NCBI GenBank assembly: GCA_028292565.1
Contig: JAQGMD010000399.1
Coordinates: 1-26,127 of the forward strand
DNA length: 26,127 nt
Source: Burkholderia sp.
Lineage (GTDB): Bacteria > Pseudomonadota > Gammaproteobacteria > Burkholderiales > Burkholderiaceae
Direction: 5' to 3'
Position numbers and translations under genes: made by a program. Shown here in pieces: positions 1 to 7,829 of this stretch. Position 1 is the first letter of the stretch. Every line of letters begins with the position of its first letter. The notes under the pieces were generated by a model that was not told the DNA's origin, made no database searches, and saw only the letters and a list, made by a program, of their open reading frames with translations.

Positions 1-65
1 CCATGCAATACGTGGCTCTTCCCGTAGAACGCATGCAAACCCTTGATCTCAAGCAACGTTGTCAT
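1..65 (-). CDS. livF: LivF-type ABC transporter ATPase, N-terminal fragment
   Basis: This is the first 21 codons of a gene that runs off the left edge. They read MTTLLEIKGLHAFYGKSHVL and onward, the usual opening of the second ATPase of branched-chain-amino-acid-type (HAAT) importers, with the A-loop aromatic at Y14. The start codon overlaps the livG stop by one base (TAATG), so the two ATPases are translationally coupled. In this family LivF and LivG pair to drive the LivH/LivM membrane pore. Too little is present to see Walker motifs. The name rests on the N-terminal pattern and on its place after livH-livM-livG. Confidence 0.85.
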   Translation of the reverse strand, partial: MTTLLEIKGLHAFYGKSHVLH

Positions 66-829
66 TACGCGGCCTCCACGGGTGCATGGCCGCCGAGATA
101 GGCTTCCCGTACTTTTGGGTTAGCCCTGATATTGGCCGGCGTGTCGCAGGCGATCACCTCCCCGTAGACCACCACCGCGATCTTGTCGGCCAGCCCGAAA
201 ACCACGCTCATGTCATGCTCCACCATCAATAAGGTTTTACCGACTGTCACCTTGCGGATCAGTTCCACTGCGGCATCCGACTCCGACCGGCTCATGCCGG
301 CAGTCGGCTCATCCAGCAAGATTACATCCGCACCGCCCGCGATTGTGATGCCGATCTCCAGCGCGCGCTGCTCCGCATAGGTCAGCAGGCCCGCGGCGGT
401 ATTCCGGCGGCGCTTCAGGCCGATCTGCTCAAGTACCGACTCGGCCCGCTCGTGGGCATCCTTCAGGCCGTTCAGGCGATGCCAGAATGAATACTTGTAG
501 CCGAGCGACCAGAGCACCGCGCAGCGCAGGTTTTCATACACCGACAGGCGGTGGAATATGTTGGTGATCTGGAAGCTGCGCGACAGTCCGCGCCGGTTGA
601 TTTCAAACGGCTTGAGTCCGAGGATGCTTTCCCCTTTCAGCAAAACATCACCGGAGCTGACCGGAAAACGTCCGGAGATCAGGTTGAACAGCGTCGATTT
701 GCCGGCGCCGTTCGGCCCGATCATCGCGTAGCGCTCGCCCTTCGGCACCTGCAGGTTCGCGCCGCGGATGATTTCCGATTTACCGAAATTCTTGCGTACA
801 TCCCTGAGTTCGAGAGAGAGGGACGTCAT
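65..829 (-). CDS. livG: LivG-type ABC transporter ATP-binding protein
   Basis: A cytoplasmic ATPase of 254 residues, the usual LivG length. It shows Walker A GPNGAGKST (38-46), Walker B VILLDEPTAGM (168-178) and the switch histidine H204 in VEHDM. GYKYSFWHRLNG (109-120) is the insertion that separates LivG from LivF. The signature motif is LTYAEQR (148-154), with Ala where the LSGGQ-type motif normally has its second Gly. The start codon sits in an ATGA overlap with the livM stop, and the stop overlaps the livF start. It powers the importer encoded by this operon. The substrate need not be a branched-chain amino acid, because this family also carries amides, urea, aromatic acids and other small acids. 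Confidence 0.93.
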   Translation of the reverse strand: MTSLSLELRDVRKNFGKSEIIRGANLQVPKGERYAMIGPNGAGKSTLFNLISGRFPVSSGDVLLKGESILGLKPFEINRRGLSRSFQITNIFHRLSVYENLRCAVLWSLGYKYSFWHRLNGLKDAHERAESVLEQIGLKRRRNTAAGLLTYAEQRALEIGITIAGGADVILLDEPTAGMSRSESDAAVELIRKVTVGKTLLMVEHDMSVVFGLADKIAVVVYGEVIACDTPANIRANPKVREAYLGGHAPVEAA

Positions 830-2139
830 GCCTGCGCCCTCCGGATCAGGTCTTCGATCTCGATATTCACTTCACCCCACGCATGCTGGAACCGCTTTTT
901 CGTATGCCGGAATGCGAGCGCGCCGATCAGGAAAATCACGGCGGCGACGATCCATCCGTACGCCGCTGCGGTATCGACGGTGAAACCGAATAATTTCGTC
1001 ACGGTGCCGTTCATCGATTCCAGCGTCAGGTGATACAGCATCTCGACCACCATGACGACGCCGACCAGCGCGACCAGCAATGCGCCGCCGCACGCGAGCA
1101 TCGGTCGCCAGACGCGATGGAATCTCCCGTATTTCGCCACGCGCAGGTTCAGCATGATGAGGCTGGCCACGCCGCCCGGCGCGAACATTACGATGATGAT
1201 GAAGAATGCGCCGAGATAGATCTGCCATGCCTTGGTAAAGTCGGACAACAGCACGGTCAGGAACACGCCGATGATCGCGCCGATGATAGGACCGAAGAAG
1301 AAGCCGATGCCGCCGATGAAGGTGAATAACAGGATCGCACCCGAGCGCACCGCGCTGACATTTTCGGCGGTGACCAGTTCGAAATTGATTGCCGTCAGGC
1401 CGCCGGAAATACCCGCAAAAAATCCGGAAATGATCAGCGTCAGATAGCGTGCCCACTGCGTGTCATAGCCGATGAATTCCACCCGCTCCGGGTTGTCACG
1501 CACCGCATTGATGATGCGTCCAAGTGGCGTTTGCGTGAAAGCGTACATGCCGATGGTGCAGATGAACAGCCAGAAAGCGATCAGGTAATACACCTGGATT
1601 TGCGGCCCGTAGGTGATGCCGAGGAATGGTTCGCCCACCACGCGATTGGTGGAGATGCCCGCTTCCCCGCCGAAAAATTCCGAGAACATCAGCGAGCAGG
1701 CAAACACCAGCTCAACGATGCCGAGCGTAATCATCGAGAACGTCACGCCGGATTTTTTGGTGGTCACGTAGCCGAACAGGATGCCGAAAAACGCGCCGGC
1801 CAGTCCTCCCACCAGGGGGATGAGGCTGATCGGCAACCACATCGCGCCTTTGGCTACCATATTGATCCCGTGGATCGCGACGAAGGCGCCGAGTCCGGAA
1901 TAGACCGCGTGGCCGAACGACAGCATCCCGCCCTGCCCGAGCAGCATGTTGTACGACAGGCCGAAAATGATTACGGTGCCCATCTGCGACAGGATCGAGA
2001 GCGCCGCGCCCTTGTTGAAAATCATCGGCGCAACGATCAGGATGATTGCGTACAGGCTCCAGACTACCCAGCGGCCGAGGGTCGCCGGCTTGTACACCAT
2101 CGTGCCGGTCTTTGACATGGTGTGCATCATGGTATTCAT
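826..2139 (-). CDS. livM: LivM-type ABC transporter permease with C-terminal extension
   Basis: An inner-membrane permease of 437 residues. Its core carries the hallmarks of LivM: LSYNMLLGQGGMLSFGHAVY near 61-80, GRIINAVRDNPERVEFIGYD (207-226), and FTFIGGIGFFFGPIIGA near 272-288. The usual core ends near residue 330 (MFAPGGVASLIMLNL). A further ~105 residues follow with two predicted membrane segments (about 347-368 and 394-411) and a charged tail (GEVNIEIEDLIRRAQA). The start at 2139 has a strong GGGAGG ribosome site lying in the end of livH, but M4, M5 or M8 could also serve. The livH stop is 3 bases upstream and the livG start overlaps this stop (ATGA), so the order is clearly an operon. 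Confidence 0.92.
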   Translation of the reverse strand: MNTMMHTMSKTGTMVYKPATLGRWVVWSLYAIILIVAPMIFNKGAALSILSQMGTVIIFGLSYNMLLGQGGMLSFGHAVYSGLGAFVAIHGINMVAKGAMWLPISLIPLVGGLAGAFFGILFGYVTTKKSGVTFSMITLGIVELVFACSLMFSEFFGGEAGISTNRVVGEPFLGITYGPQIQVYYLIAFWLFICTIGMYAFTQTPLGRIINAVRDNPERVEFIGYDTQWARYLTLIISGFFAGISGGLTAINFELVTAENVSAVRSGAILLFTFIGGIGFFFGPIIGAIIGVFLTVLLSDFTKAWQIYLGAFFIIIVMFAPGGVASLIMLNLRVAKYGRFHRVWRPMLACGGALLVALVGVVMVVEMLYHLTLESMNGTVTKLFGFTVDTAAAYGWIVAAVIFLIGALAFRHTKKRFQHAWGEVNIEIEDLIRRAQA

Positions 2140-2142
2140 TGT

Positions 2143-3090
2143 TCAGGCCTCCCTCGTGCCCATCAGGCCGCGCGGCCTGAAGATAAGGATGAGCACCAGG
2201 AACAGATAAGGCAGGATCGGGGCGACCTGCGCAATGGTCAGCTTCAGGACCGAATAGCCGAAGGTCGATGAGCTGACCTGTGCGCCGAATTTGGAAAGCA
2301 CAGTGAGAAAGGAGTAATCCAGCGCCACCGCAAACGTCTGGATCACTCCGATTAACAGCGAGGCAATCAACGCGCCGGCGAGCGACCCCATGCCGCCGAC
2401 CACGACCACCACAAAGATGATGCTGCCCACCATCGCCGCCATGCCCGGTTCGGTGACAAACGCATTGCCGCCGATGACGCCGGCAAGACCGGCGAGCGCG
2501 CAACCACCGCCGAACACCAGCATGAACACGCGTGGGACGTTATGTCCGAGGGCTTCCACCATATCGGGATGAGTCAGTGCCGCCTGGATAACCAGCCCTA
2601 TGCGAGTGCGTGTAAAGAGCAGGTAGATCGACACCAGCATCAGCAACGCAATCAGCATCATGAACCCGCGGTAGGTCGGGAAGGTGGTGGTGTACAAGGT
2701 GAACAGCGGGCCGTCGAGCTCCCTGGGAACGGTGTAAGGTACCGCCGCGCGGCCCCAGATCAGTTGCACCAGTTCGACGATCACATAGGACAGGCCAAAG
2801 GTAAAAAGCAGTTCGGGAATGTGTCCGTATTTGTGTACCGAACGCAGGCCGTAACGCTCCACGAATGCTCCGAGCACGCCTACCAGCAGCGGAGCGACAA
2901 ACAGGGCCGGCCAGAAACCGATTTTGACGCTGATCGCATATGCGAAATAGGCGCCGATCATGTAAAAACTGGCGTGGGCGAAATTGAGGACGCCCATCAT
3001 GCTGAAAATAAGCGTCAGACCCGATGACAACATGAACAGCAGCAGCCCGTAGCTCAGGCCGTTAAGCAAAGTGATTAGCGTGAACTCCAC
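2143..3090 (-). CDS. livH: LivH-type ABC transporter permease
   Basis: An inner-membrane permease of 315 residues, mostly hydrophobic with about eight membrane segments. The N-terminus (LLNGLSYGLLLFMLSSGLTLIFSMMGVLNFAHASFYMIGAY) is the LivH signature. Near residues 215-255 it has GGNAFVTEPGMAAMVG and VVVVGGMGSLAGALIASLLIG, the conserved cytoplasmic coupling region, and it ends FRPRGLMG as this family does. An AGGAAC ribosome site lies 6 bases before the ATG. It pairs with LivM to form the pore. A hairpin sits in the 79-bp gap between it and the binding-protein gene, which probably lowers permease expression relative to the binding protein. Confidence 0.93.
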   Translation of the reverse strand: MEFTLITLLNGLSYGLLLFMLSSGLTLIFSMMGVLNFAHASFYMIGAYFAYAISVKIGFWPALFVAPLLVGVLGAFVERYGLRSVHKYGHIPELLFTFGLSYVIVELVQLIWGRAAVPYTVPRELDGPLFTLYTTTFPTYRGFMMLIALLMLVSIYLLFTRTRIGLVIQAALTHPDMVEALGHNVPRVFMLVFGGGCALAGLAGVIGGNAFVTEPGMAAMVGSIIFVVVVVGGMGSLAGALIASLLIGVIQTFAVALDYSFLTVLSKFGAQVSSSTFGYSVLKLTIAQVAPILPYLFLVLILIFRPRGLMGTREA

Positions 3091-3130
3091 GAAGCGTTCC
3101 TATCCACAATGAATCGATGAGCGACAGAAA

Positions 3131-3160
3131 GCTGCGTGCCGGGGGCGGCCGGCACGCAGC
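3131..3160 (-). terminator. Intercistronic hairpin between binding-protein gene and livH
   Basis: GCTGCGTGCC (3131-3140) and GGCACGCAGC (3151-3160) are perfect complements. Two more G-C pairs extend this to a 12-bp GC stem with a 6-base loop. On the minus strand it lies 9 bases after the binding-protein stop and is followed by TTTCTGT, a weak T-run. This fits a partial terminator or an RNA-stabilising stem, which is common after binding-protein genes in ABC operons because that subunit is needed in excess. How much transcription passes through it cannot be told from sequence. Confidence 0.65.
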
Positions 3161-3169
3161 GGCGGGGAT

Positions 3170-4417
3170 TTAGTTGCTGCTCGGACGCTTCATCTGACAG
3201 GAGGTCGGCTGGGACGCAATGTAGGTGTCGAACTTCCGGTCGGTCTTCCAGCCGAAGCCGGTGTTTTCCTGGTCGTAGCGCACATCCTTGTCATTAGTCT
3301 TCGACCAGGTCGCGATATACAGGGGCTGTTGCAGTTGGTGATCGGTCTTGCGCATTTCCACTTCACCGTTCAGGCTCTGGACCTTCATGCCTTCCATCGC
3401 AAATGCGACCTTCACCGGATCCACGGTTTTCGTCTCCTTGAAGGCTTTGGACAGCATCGAGACCACCGAATACGTGGCCATCACGTAGAAGTCATCGTTG
3501 TAGCGCTTCTTGAACCCTTCCACGATTTCCTTGCCGCTGTACGTCTCGTTATTAGCATTCCAGTAGCCGACGTATTTGACCCTGTCCAGGCCGGCAGCAC
3601 CCATTGCGGTCGGCACACCGGAGGTGGAGCCGTAATAGGTATAAAAATTCGCCTTCAGGTCGGCATCCTTGGCGGCCTTGATCAGCAGCGCAAGGTCGGC
3701 GCCCCAGTTACCTGTGATGACGGTGTCCGCGCCGGACGCCTTGATCTTTGCAACGTAGGGCGAGAAGTCCTTGACCTGGGCGATCGGGTGCAGGTCATCG
3801 CCGACGATTTCGACATCGGGGCGTTTGCGCTTCAGGTATTCTTTCGCGGCGCGCGAAACCTGGTGGCCGAACTGGTAATTCTGGCCGATGATGAAGACCT
3901 TCTTGATGTCCTTGTTGGTCGACATGAAGGTCGTCATGGCCTCCATCTTCATATCGGAACTCGCGTCGAAGCGGAAATGCCAGAAGCTGCATTTGCTATT
4001 GGTGAAATCCGGATCGACTGCGGAGTGATTGATGAAGACGACTTCCTTGCCGGGATTGCGCTCGTTGTGCTTGTTGATCGCGTCGATCAACGCACCTGCG
4101 ATGCCCGAACTATTGCCCTGGGCTACATAACGATAACCCTGGTCAATTGCCGCTTTGAGTTGTGTCAGCGCCTCCTGCGGGCTGCCCTTGTTGTCGAAGC
4201 CCACGAACTCGAGGGTGTGCCCGCCGCCCCACTTTTGCTGCTTTGCCATCTCGGTCAGCATCTGATAGCTCTTCAGCTGATTTTGTCCGATCGGTGCGAA
4301 CGGGCCTGATAGGGTTTCGATCAGTGCAACCTTGGCGTTATCAGCGAAAGCGAGCGGAGCTGCAAGAAGCGTGGAAGCGGATATTGCCAAAACCAGTGGT
4401 CGGATACGAAGTGTCAT
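3170..4417 (-). CDS. HAAT-type ABC transporter substrate-binding protein
   Basis: A periplasmic receptor of 415 residues in the Leu/Ile/Val-binding superfamily (Peripla_BP_6). The start at 4417 was chosen because AAGGAGAG lies 6 bases upstream and a clean signal peptide follows (RIRPLVLAISASTLLAAPLAFA, cut before DNAKVALIE). Upstream in-frame codons add an improbable Cys-rich stretch. Mature-domain hallmarks are VALIETLSGPFAPIGQNQ, VGFDNKGSPQEALTQ, FIIGQNYQFGHQVSRAAK and ADTVITGNWGADLALLIKAA. Two cysteines (in SKCSFWHF and near the C-terminus in TSCQMK) could form a disulfide. The ligand is unknown. Its place directly after an acyl-CoA ligase and an HD/aldolase pair argues for a carboxylate or polar organic compound rather than simple Leu/Ile/Val. 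Confidence 0.88.
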   Translation of the reverse strand: MTLRIRPLVLAISASTLLAAPLAFADNAKVALIETLSGPFAPIGQNQLKSYQMLTEMAKQQKWGGGHTLEFVGFDNKGSPQEALTQLKAAIDQGYRYVAQGNSSGIAGALIDAINKHNERNPGKEVVFINHSAVDPDFTNSKCSFWHFRFDASSDMKMEAMTTFMSTNKDIKKVFIIGQNYQFGHQVSRAAKEYLKRKRPDVEIVGDDLHPIAQVKDFSPYVAKIKASGADTVITGNWGADLALLIKAAKDADLKANFYTYYGSTSGVPTAMGAAGLDRVKYVGYWNANNETYSGKEIVEGFKKRYNDDFYVMATYSVVSMLSKAFKETKTVDPVKVAFAMEGMKVQSLNGEVEMRKTDHQLQQPLYIATWSKTNDKDVRYDQENTGFGWKTDRKFDTYIASQPTSCQMKRPSSN

Positions 4418-4492
4418 TTGTCTCTCCTTGAAATATTGTTTGGTACAACACTGGGAACGAAGCAAACTGATTCGGCAATAACAGTGCTGAAC

Positions 4493-6145
4493 TCAGGCAG
4501 TGGGCAACTTGTACCCCTTGAACTGTTCCCGCATACGGTTCTTCAATATCTTGCCGGTGGCGCCGACCGGCAACGCATCGACGAAGGCCACGTCGTCCGG
4601 CGTCCACCACTTGGCAATCTTGCCCTCGTAGAAGCCGATCAACTCTTCCTTGCTGACTTCGGCCCCGGGCCGTTTCACCACCACCAGCAACGGACGCTCG
4701 TCCCATTTTGGATGCGCAATCCCGATGCAGGCGGCCTGTTGCACCGCCGGGTGCCCCATCGCGATGTTTTCAAGATCAATGGTACCGATCCACTCGCCGC
4801 CGGACTTGATCACGTCCTTGCTGCGATCGGTGATCCGCATATAGCCATCCGGACTGATGGTCGCCACGTCGCCCGTGGGGAACCAGCCATCCTGCAGAAC
4901 GTTGCCGCCCTCGCCTTTGAAATAGCTGCCGATGACCCATGGGCCCTTGACCAGCAGATTGCCGTAGGTCTTGCCGTCCCATGACAACTCCACGCCGGCA
5001 TCGTCGACGATCTTCATATCGACGCCGAAGATTGCGTGGCCCTGGGTTTCCAGGACGGCCTGTTTCTCTTCTTCCGACTGCGACATGTGTTTGGCTTGCA
5101 GCGTGCTGCCGGTGCCGAGCGGCGACATCTCCGTCATCCCCCATGCATGCACCACCTCGATGCCGTACTGGTGACGCAGGGTCTTCATCATCGCCGGCGG
5201 ACATGCCGAACCGCCGATGACGGTGCGCTTGAAAGTGGAGAACTGCAGGTTGTTCTGCCCGACATAGGTCAGCAGGCCCAGCCATACCGTCGGCACACCG
5301 GCGGAAAAAGTCACCTTTTCCTGCTCGAACAATTCGAACAGGGATTTGCCGTCCAGCGCAGGACCGGGGAACACCATGCGTGCGCCTGTGAGCGGCACCG
5401 AATACGGCAAACCCCAGGCATTGACGTGGAACATCGGCACGACCGGCAGCACCGAATCGCGCGCCGACACGTTCAGCGCGTCCGGCATGGTCGACGCGTA
5501 GGAATGCAGCAAAGTGGAGCGGTGCGAGTACAGCGCGCCTTTTGGGTTGCCCGTGGTGCCCGAGGTATAGCACAGACTGGAAGCCGAGTTTTCATCGAAC
5601 AGTGGCCACTCGTAATCCGCGGAACTACTGGTGATCAGGTCTTCGTAACACAACAGATTGGCGATCTTGGTTTCCATCGGCATGCGGTCGCGGTCGCACA
5701 TCATCACGTAGCCCTTGACCGTCTTGGCATGTGGCGCGAATGCTTCGACCAGCGGCAAGAAGGTCATGTCGAAGAACAGGTACTGGTCTTCGGCGTGGTT
5801 GAGGATGTAGGCGATCTGCTCCGGGTGCAGGCGAGGATTGAGCGTGTGCAGGACTGCGCCGGAACCTGAAATCGCGTAATACAACTCCAGGTGGCGGTAG
5901 CCGTTCCATGCGAGGGTGGCGACGCGGTCCCCCATGTTCACGCCAAGGCCTGTCAATGCATTGGCCATTTGCCGGGCGCGCTTGTGGCAGTCGCGGTAGG
6001 TATAACGATGCGTGTCGCCTTCGACCCTGCGCGAGACTATCTCGTTGTCGCCGAAGTAGCGATCGGCATGCTGGATGATGCTGGAAATGAGCAACGGCGT
6101 GCTCATCATCTGACCCATTAACGGGCTCTTTGGATACTCTGCCAT
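4493..6145 (-). CDS. AMP-forming acyl-CoA ligase (DmdB/long-chain-type family)
   Basis: A cytoplasmic adenylate-forming enzyme of 550 residues, a full-length ANL-superfamily member. It activates a carboxylate with ATP and then joins it to CoA. Visible motifs are the P-loop TSGTTGNPKG (194-203), GMTEMSP (336-342), GWFPTGD (420-426), and the A10 segment GATGKILK with catalytic Lys532. The hinge region RSKDVIKSGGEWIGTIDLEN (441-460) is typical of the 3-(methylthio)propionyl-CoA ligase/medium-chain branch, although GT replaces the usual SS. AAGGAGA lies 7 bases before the ATG. It stands between the HD protein and the transporter genes, so its acid substrate is probably the imported compound or a product of it. 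The exact acyl group cannot be read from sequence. Confidence 0.9.
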   Translation of the reverse strand: MAEYPKSPLMGQMMSTPLLISSIIQHADRYFGDNEIVSRRVEGDTHRYTYRDCHKRARQMANALTGLGVNMGDRVATLAWNGYRHLELYYAISGSGAVLHTLNPRLHPEQIAYILNHAEDQYLFFDMTFLPLVEAFAPHAKTVKGYVMMCDRDRMPMETKIANLLCYEDLITSSSADYEWPLFDENSASSLCYTSGTTGNPKGALYSHRSTLLHSYASTMPDALNVSARDSVLPVVPMFHVNAWGLPYSVPLTGARMVFPGPALDGKSLFELFEQEKVTFSAGVPTVWLGLLTYVGQNNLQFSTFKRTVIGGSACPPAMMKTLRHQYGIEVVHAWGMTEMSPLGTGSTLQAKHMSQSEEEKQAVLETQGHAIFGVDMKIVDDAGVELSWDGKTYGNLLVKGPWVIGSYFKGEGGNVLQDGWFPTGDVATISPDGYMRITDRSKDVIKSGGEWIGTIDLENIAMGHPAVQQAACIGIAHPKWDERPLLVVVKRPGAEVSKEELIGFYEGKIAKWWTPDDVAFVDALPVGATGKILKNRMREQFKGYKLPTA

Positions 6146-6199
6146 CCTGTCTCCTTAGATGTGAGTTGATTTCTTGATAGTTATTGAATTTTGATCATG

Positions 6200-6229
6200 A
6201 TTCTTGAACGGGGTAACAAAAAGCGTCAA
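6200..6229 (-). promoter_or_regulatory. Candidate sigma-70 promoter for the ligase-transporter genes
   Basis: On the minus strand TTGACG (6224-6229) is followed after 18 bases by AAGAAT (6200-6205), leaving a leader of about 45-50 bases before the ligase ATG. The -35 matches 5 of 6 consensus bases and the -10 matches 4 of 6. The perfect palindrome GATCATGATC (6193-6202) overlaps the -10 and could be an operator. This is a pattern match only. It would allow the ligase and transporter genes to be expressed apart from the aldolase and HD genes. Confidence 0.35.
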
Positions 6230-6254
6230 TGACTTTCGATGGTGCATTGCCGCA

Positions 6255-6830
6255 TCAGTCAGAAACAGTCTTGTAGATCGTGTTCTTCGGCCGGGCCGTT
6301 ACGCGCCGCAGCATGGGCTCAAAGAATTGCAGGGGCAAGGTGTCGTAGTCCGGATCGAATGCCGGCGCATCGTATTTCTCGCAGAACTCGAGGGTGGCCG
6401 CGTACAGCGGTTCGCCGGCAAAGCGGTCGCGCATATTGCGGTCCATGCCCAGATAGTGGAAGAAATAGTAGCCCTGGAAAATTCCGTGGTTCTCGACGAT
6501 GGCGAAGTTTTCCGGGCTGACAAAGGGCTTCAGGATTGCTGCTGCGATGTCCGGATGGTTGTAGCTGCCGAGCGTGTCGCCGATGTCGTGCAGCAGTGCG
6601 CACACCACATACTCCTCGTCCCGCCCATCGCGGTGCGCCCGCGTCGCCGTCTGCAGGCTGTGTGTCAGGCGGTCTACCGGAAAGCCGCCGCAATCCCCTT
6701 CAAGCAGCCTCAGGTGGGCAAGTACACGATCGGGCAAAGCGCTCGCATAGTGCTTGAATTCCCCGGCGATGATTTTCCAGTCGTCAGCGGTGCTGTGCTG
6801 CATGTCGCGAAACGTGGCGCGATCGTTCAT
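6255..6830 (-). CDS. HD-domain protein, PhnZ/MIOX-like candidate diiron oxygenase
   Basis: A soluble protein of 191 residues. Its metal-ligand pattern is H57 (RLTHSLQTA), H81-D82 (ALLHDIGD), H92 (NHPDIAAAILKPF), H115 (VENHGIFQ) and D154 (EKYDAPAFD). That order and the surrounding sequence resemble PhnZ, which cleaves 2-amino-1-hydroxyethylphosphonate with a mixed-valent diiron centre, and more distantly myo-inositol oxygenase. Classical HD phosphohydrolases are less alike. By my recollection of PhnZ, the C-terminal EKYDAPAFD...FFEPMLRRV aligns with its WDD...PLL region. A strong GGAGG site lies 5 bases before the ATG, and the gene follows the aldolase stop by 23 bases. The substrate is unknown and no phosphonate genes are visible. 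A phosphohydrolase role cannot be excluded. Confidence 0.8.
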   Translation of the reverse strand: MNDRATFRDMQHSTADDWKIIAGEFKHYASALPDRVLAHLRLLEGDCGGFPVDRLTHSLQTATRAHRDGRDEEYVVCALLHDIGDTLGSYNHPDIAAAILKPFVSPENFAIVENHGIFQGYYFFHYLGMDRNMRDRFAGEPLYAATLEFCEKYDAPAFDPDYDTLPLQFFEPMLRRVTARPKNTIYKTVSD

Positions 6831-6853
6831 GATTGCCTCCGGCGTCGGTAGGT

Positions 6854-7630
6854 TCAGGTACGGTAGGAAGGATCCATCCTGTCCAGCCGACGTAGCAGTC
6901 CGGGCCAGGCCAGCATGCCGCCTTGCGACTTGGTGACTTTCTTGGCCTGCTCGAGTGCGCCGTTGACGATCGCCATCGGAATCGGGATGAGGTCCCCGCC
7001 TCCGGCCTGGGCGCGAATCTGGATCGTGCAGGCTGCCTCGAAAATGTACATGTTGATGAATGCATCGGCGATTGTCTTGCCCAGGGTCAGCAGGCCATGG
7101 TTGCGCAACATTAAATAATTCTTGCTGCCAAGATCGGCCACCAGCCGCGGCTTCTCTTCGTCATTCAGTGCAACGCCTTCGTAACCGTGATAAGCAAGGC
7201 TCGCCAGCACAAAGATCGACTGTTGCGACAGCGGCAATAGTCCGTTCTTTTGCGCGGAGACCGCGACACCATTCAGGCTGTGTACATGCAAAACGCACTG
7301 CGCATCATGCCGGACCGCGTGGATTGCCGAATGGATGGTGAAGCCGGCGGGGTTCACCGGGAATGGCGACTCCCCCAGCTTATTGCCTTGCATGTCAATC
7401 TTTACCAGCGACGAGGCGGTGATCTCGTCGAACATCATGCCGTAGGGATTGATCAGGAAATGATCGTCGGTGCCGGGTACGCGGGCAGTGATGTGGGTGA
7501 AGACCAGGTCACTCCAGCCGAAATCGGCTACCAGCCGGTAGCAGGCGGCGAGATCGACGCGGGTCTGCCACTCTTCCGGCGACACTTTGTCTTGTAGGGA
7601 TGGGATAACCAGCTTTTCCGGTGCGTTCAT
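6854..7630 (-). CDS. Class II aldolase/adducin-family protein
   Basis: A cytoplasmic protein of 258 residues in the fuculose-phosphate aldolase/adducin fold. The metal histidines are visible as H115 and H117 (CVLHVHS) and H178 (LRNHGLL). At the place where true aldolases carry a catalytic Glu or Asp this protein has Phe97 ([13 protein letters not shown]). It belongs with the large group of uncharacterised homologues, so aldol cleavage is not assured, and a decarboxylase, epimerase or other metal role is possible. The start at 7630 was preferred over longer options because GAGGAGA lies 7 bases upstream and homology begins at once. The next gene, for the HD protein, starts 23 bases after this stop, so the two are probably cotranscribed and act on the same metabolite. 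Confidence 0.87.
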   Translation of the reverse strand: MNAPEKLVIPSLQDKVSPEEWQTRVDLAACYRLVADFGWSDLVFTHITARVPGTDDHFLINPYGMMFDEITASSLVKIDMQGNKLGESPFPVNPAGFTIHSAIHAVRHDAQCVLHVHSLNGVAVSAQKNGLLPLSQQSIFVLASLAYHGYEGVALNDEEKPRLVADLGSKNYLMLRNHGLLTLGKTIADAFINMYIFEAACTIQIRAQAGGGDLIPIPMAIVNGALEQAKKVTKSQGGMLAWPGLLRRLDRMDPSYRT

Positions 7631-7829
7631 GTGTCGTCTCCTCTTCTCTGTCAAAATACGGGCTTTTGCGGTGTGGTGCCGGCCCTTCCCTTCCATCCTA
7701 GCAGACAAGACTGTCAGTGCTTCAACAGTTGCGTGCCCACCAAGAGCTATCCTGAACATATCGGCTGGGCTCCGCTCAAATCCCCATAGGCAGCGCGTGA
7801 GCCTGCGCAAGACTACGCAAGGAAACAAA

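Noticed and set aside
3329..4309. A 326-codon plus-strand frame opposite the binding-protein gene
   Set aside because: The minus-strand gene has a signal peptide, ribosome site and family motifs. The plus-strand product shows none.
6255..6830. Part of a phosphonate catabolic operon, because of PhnZ likeness
   Set aside because: No PhnY, PhnW, PhnX or phosphonate transporter genes are in the window, so only the enzyme type is proposed, not the substrate.
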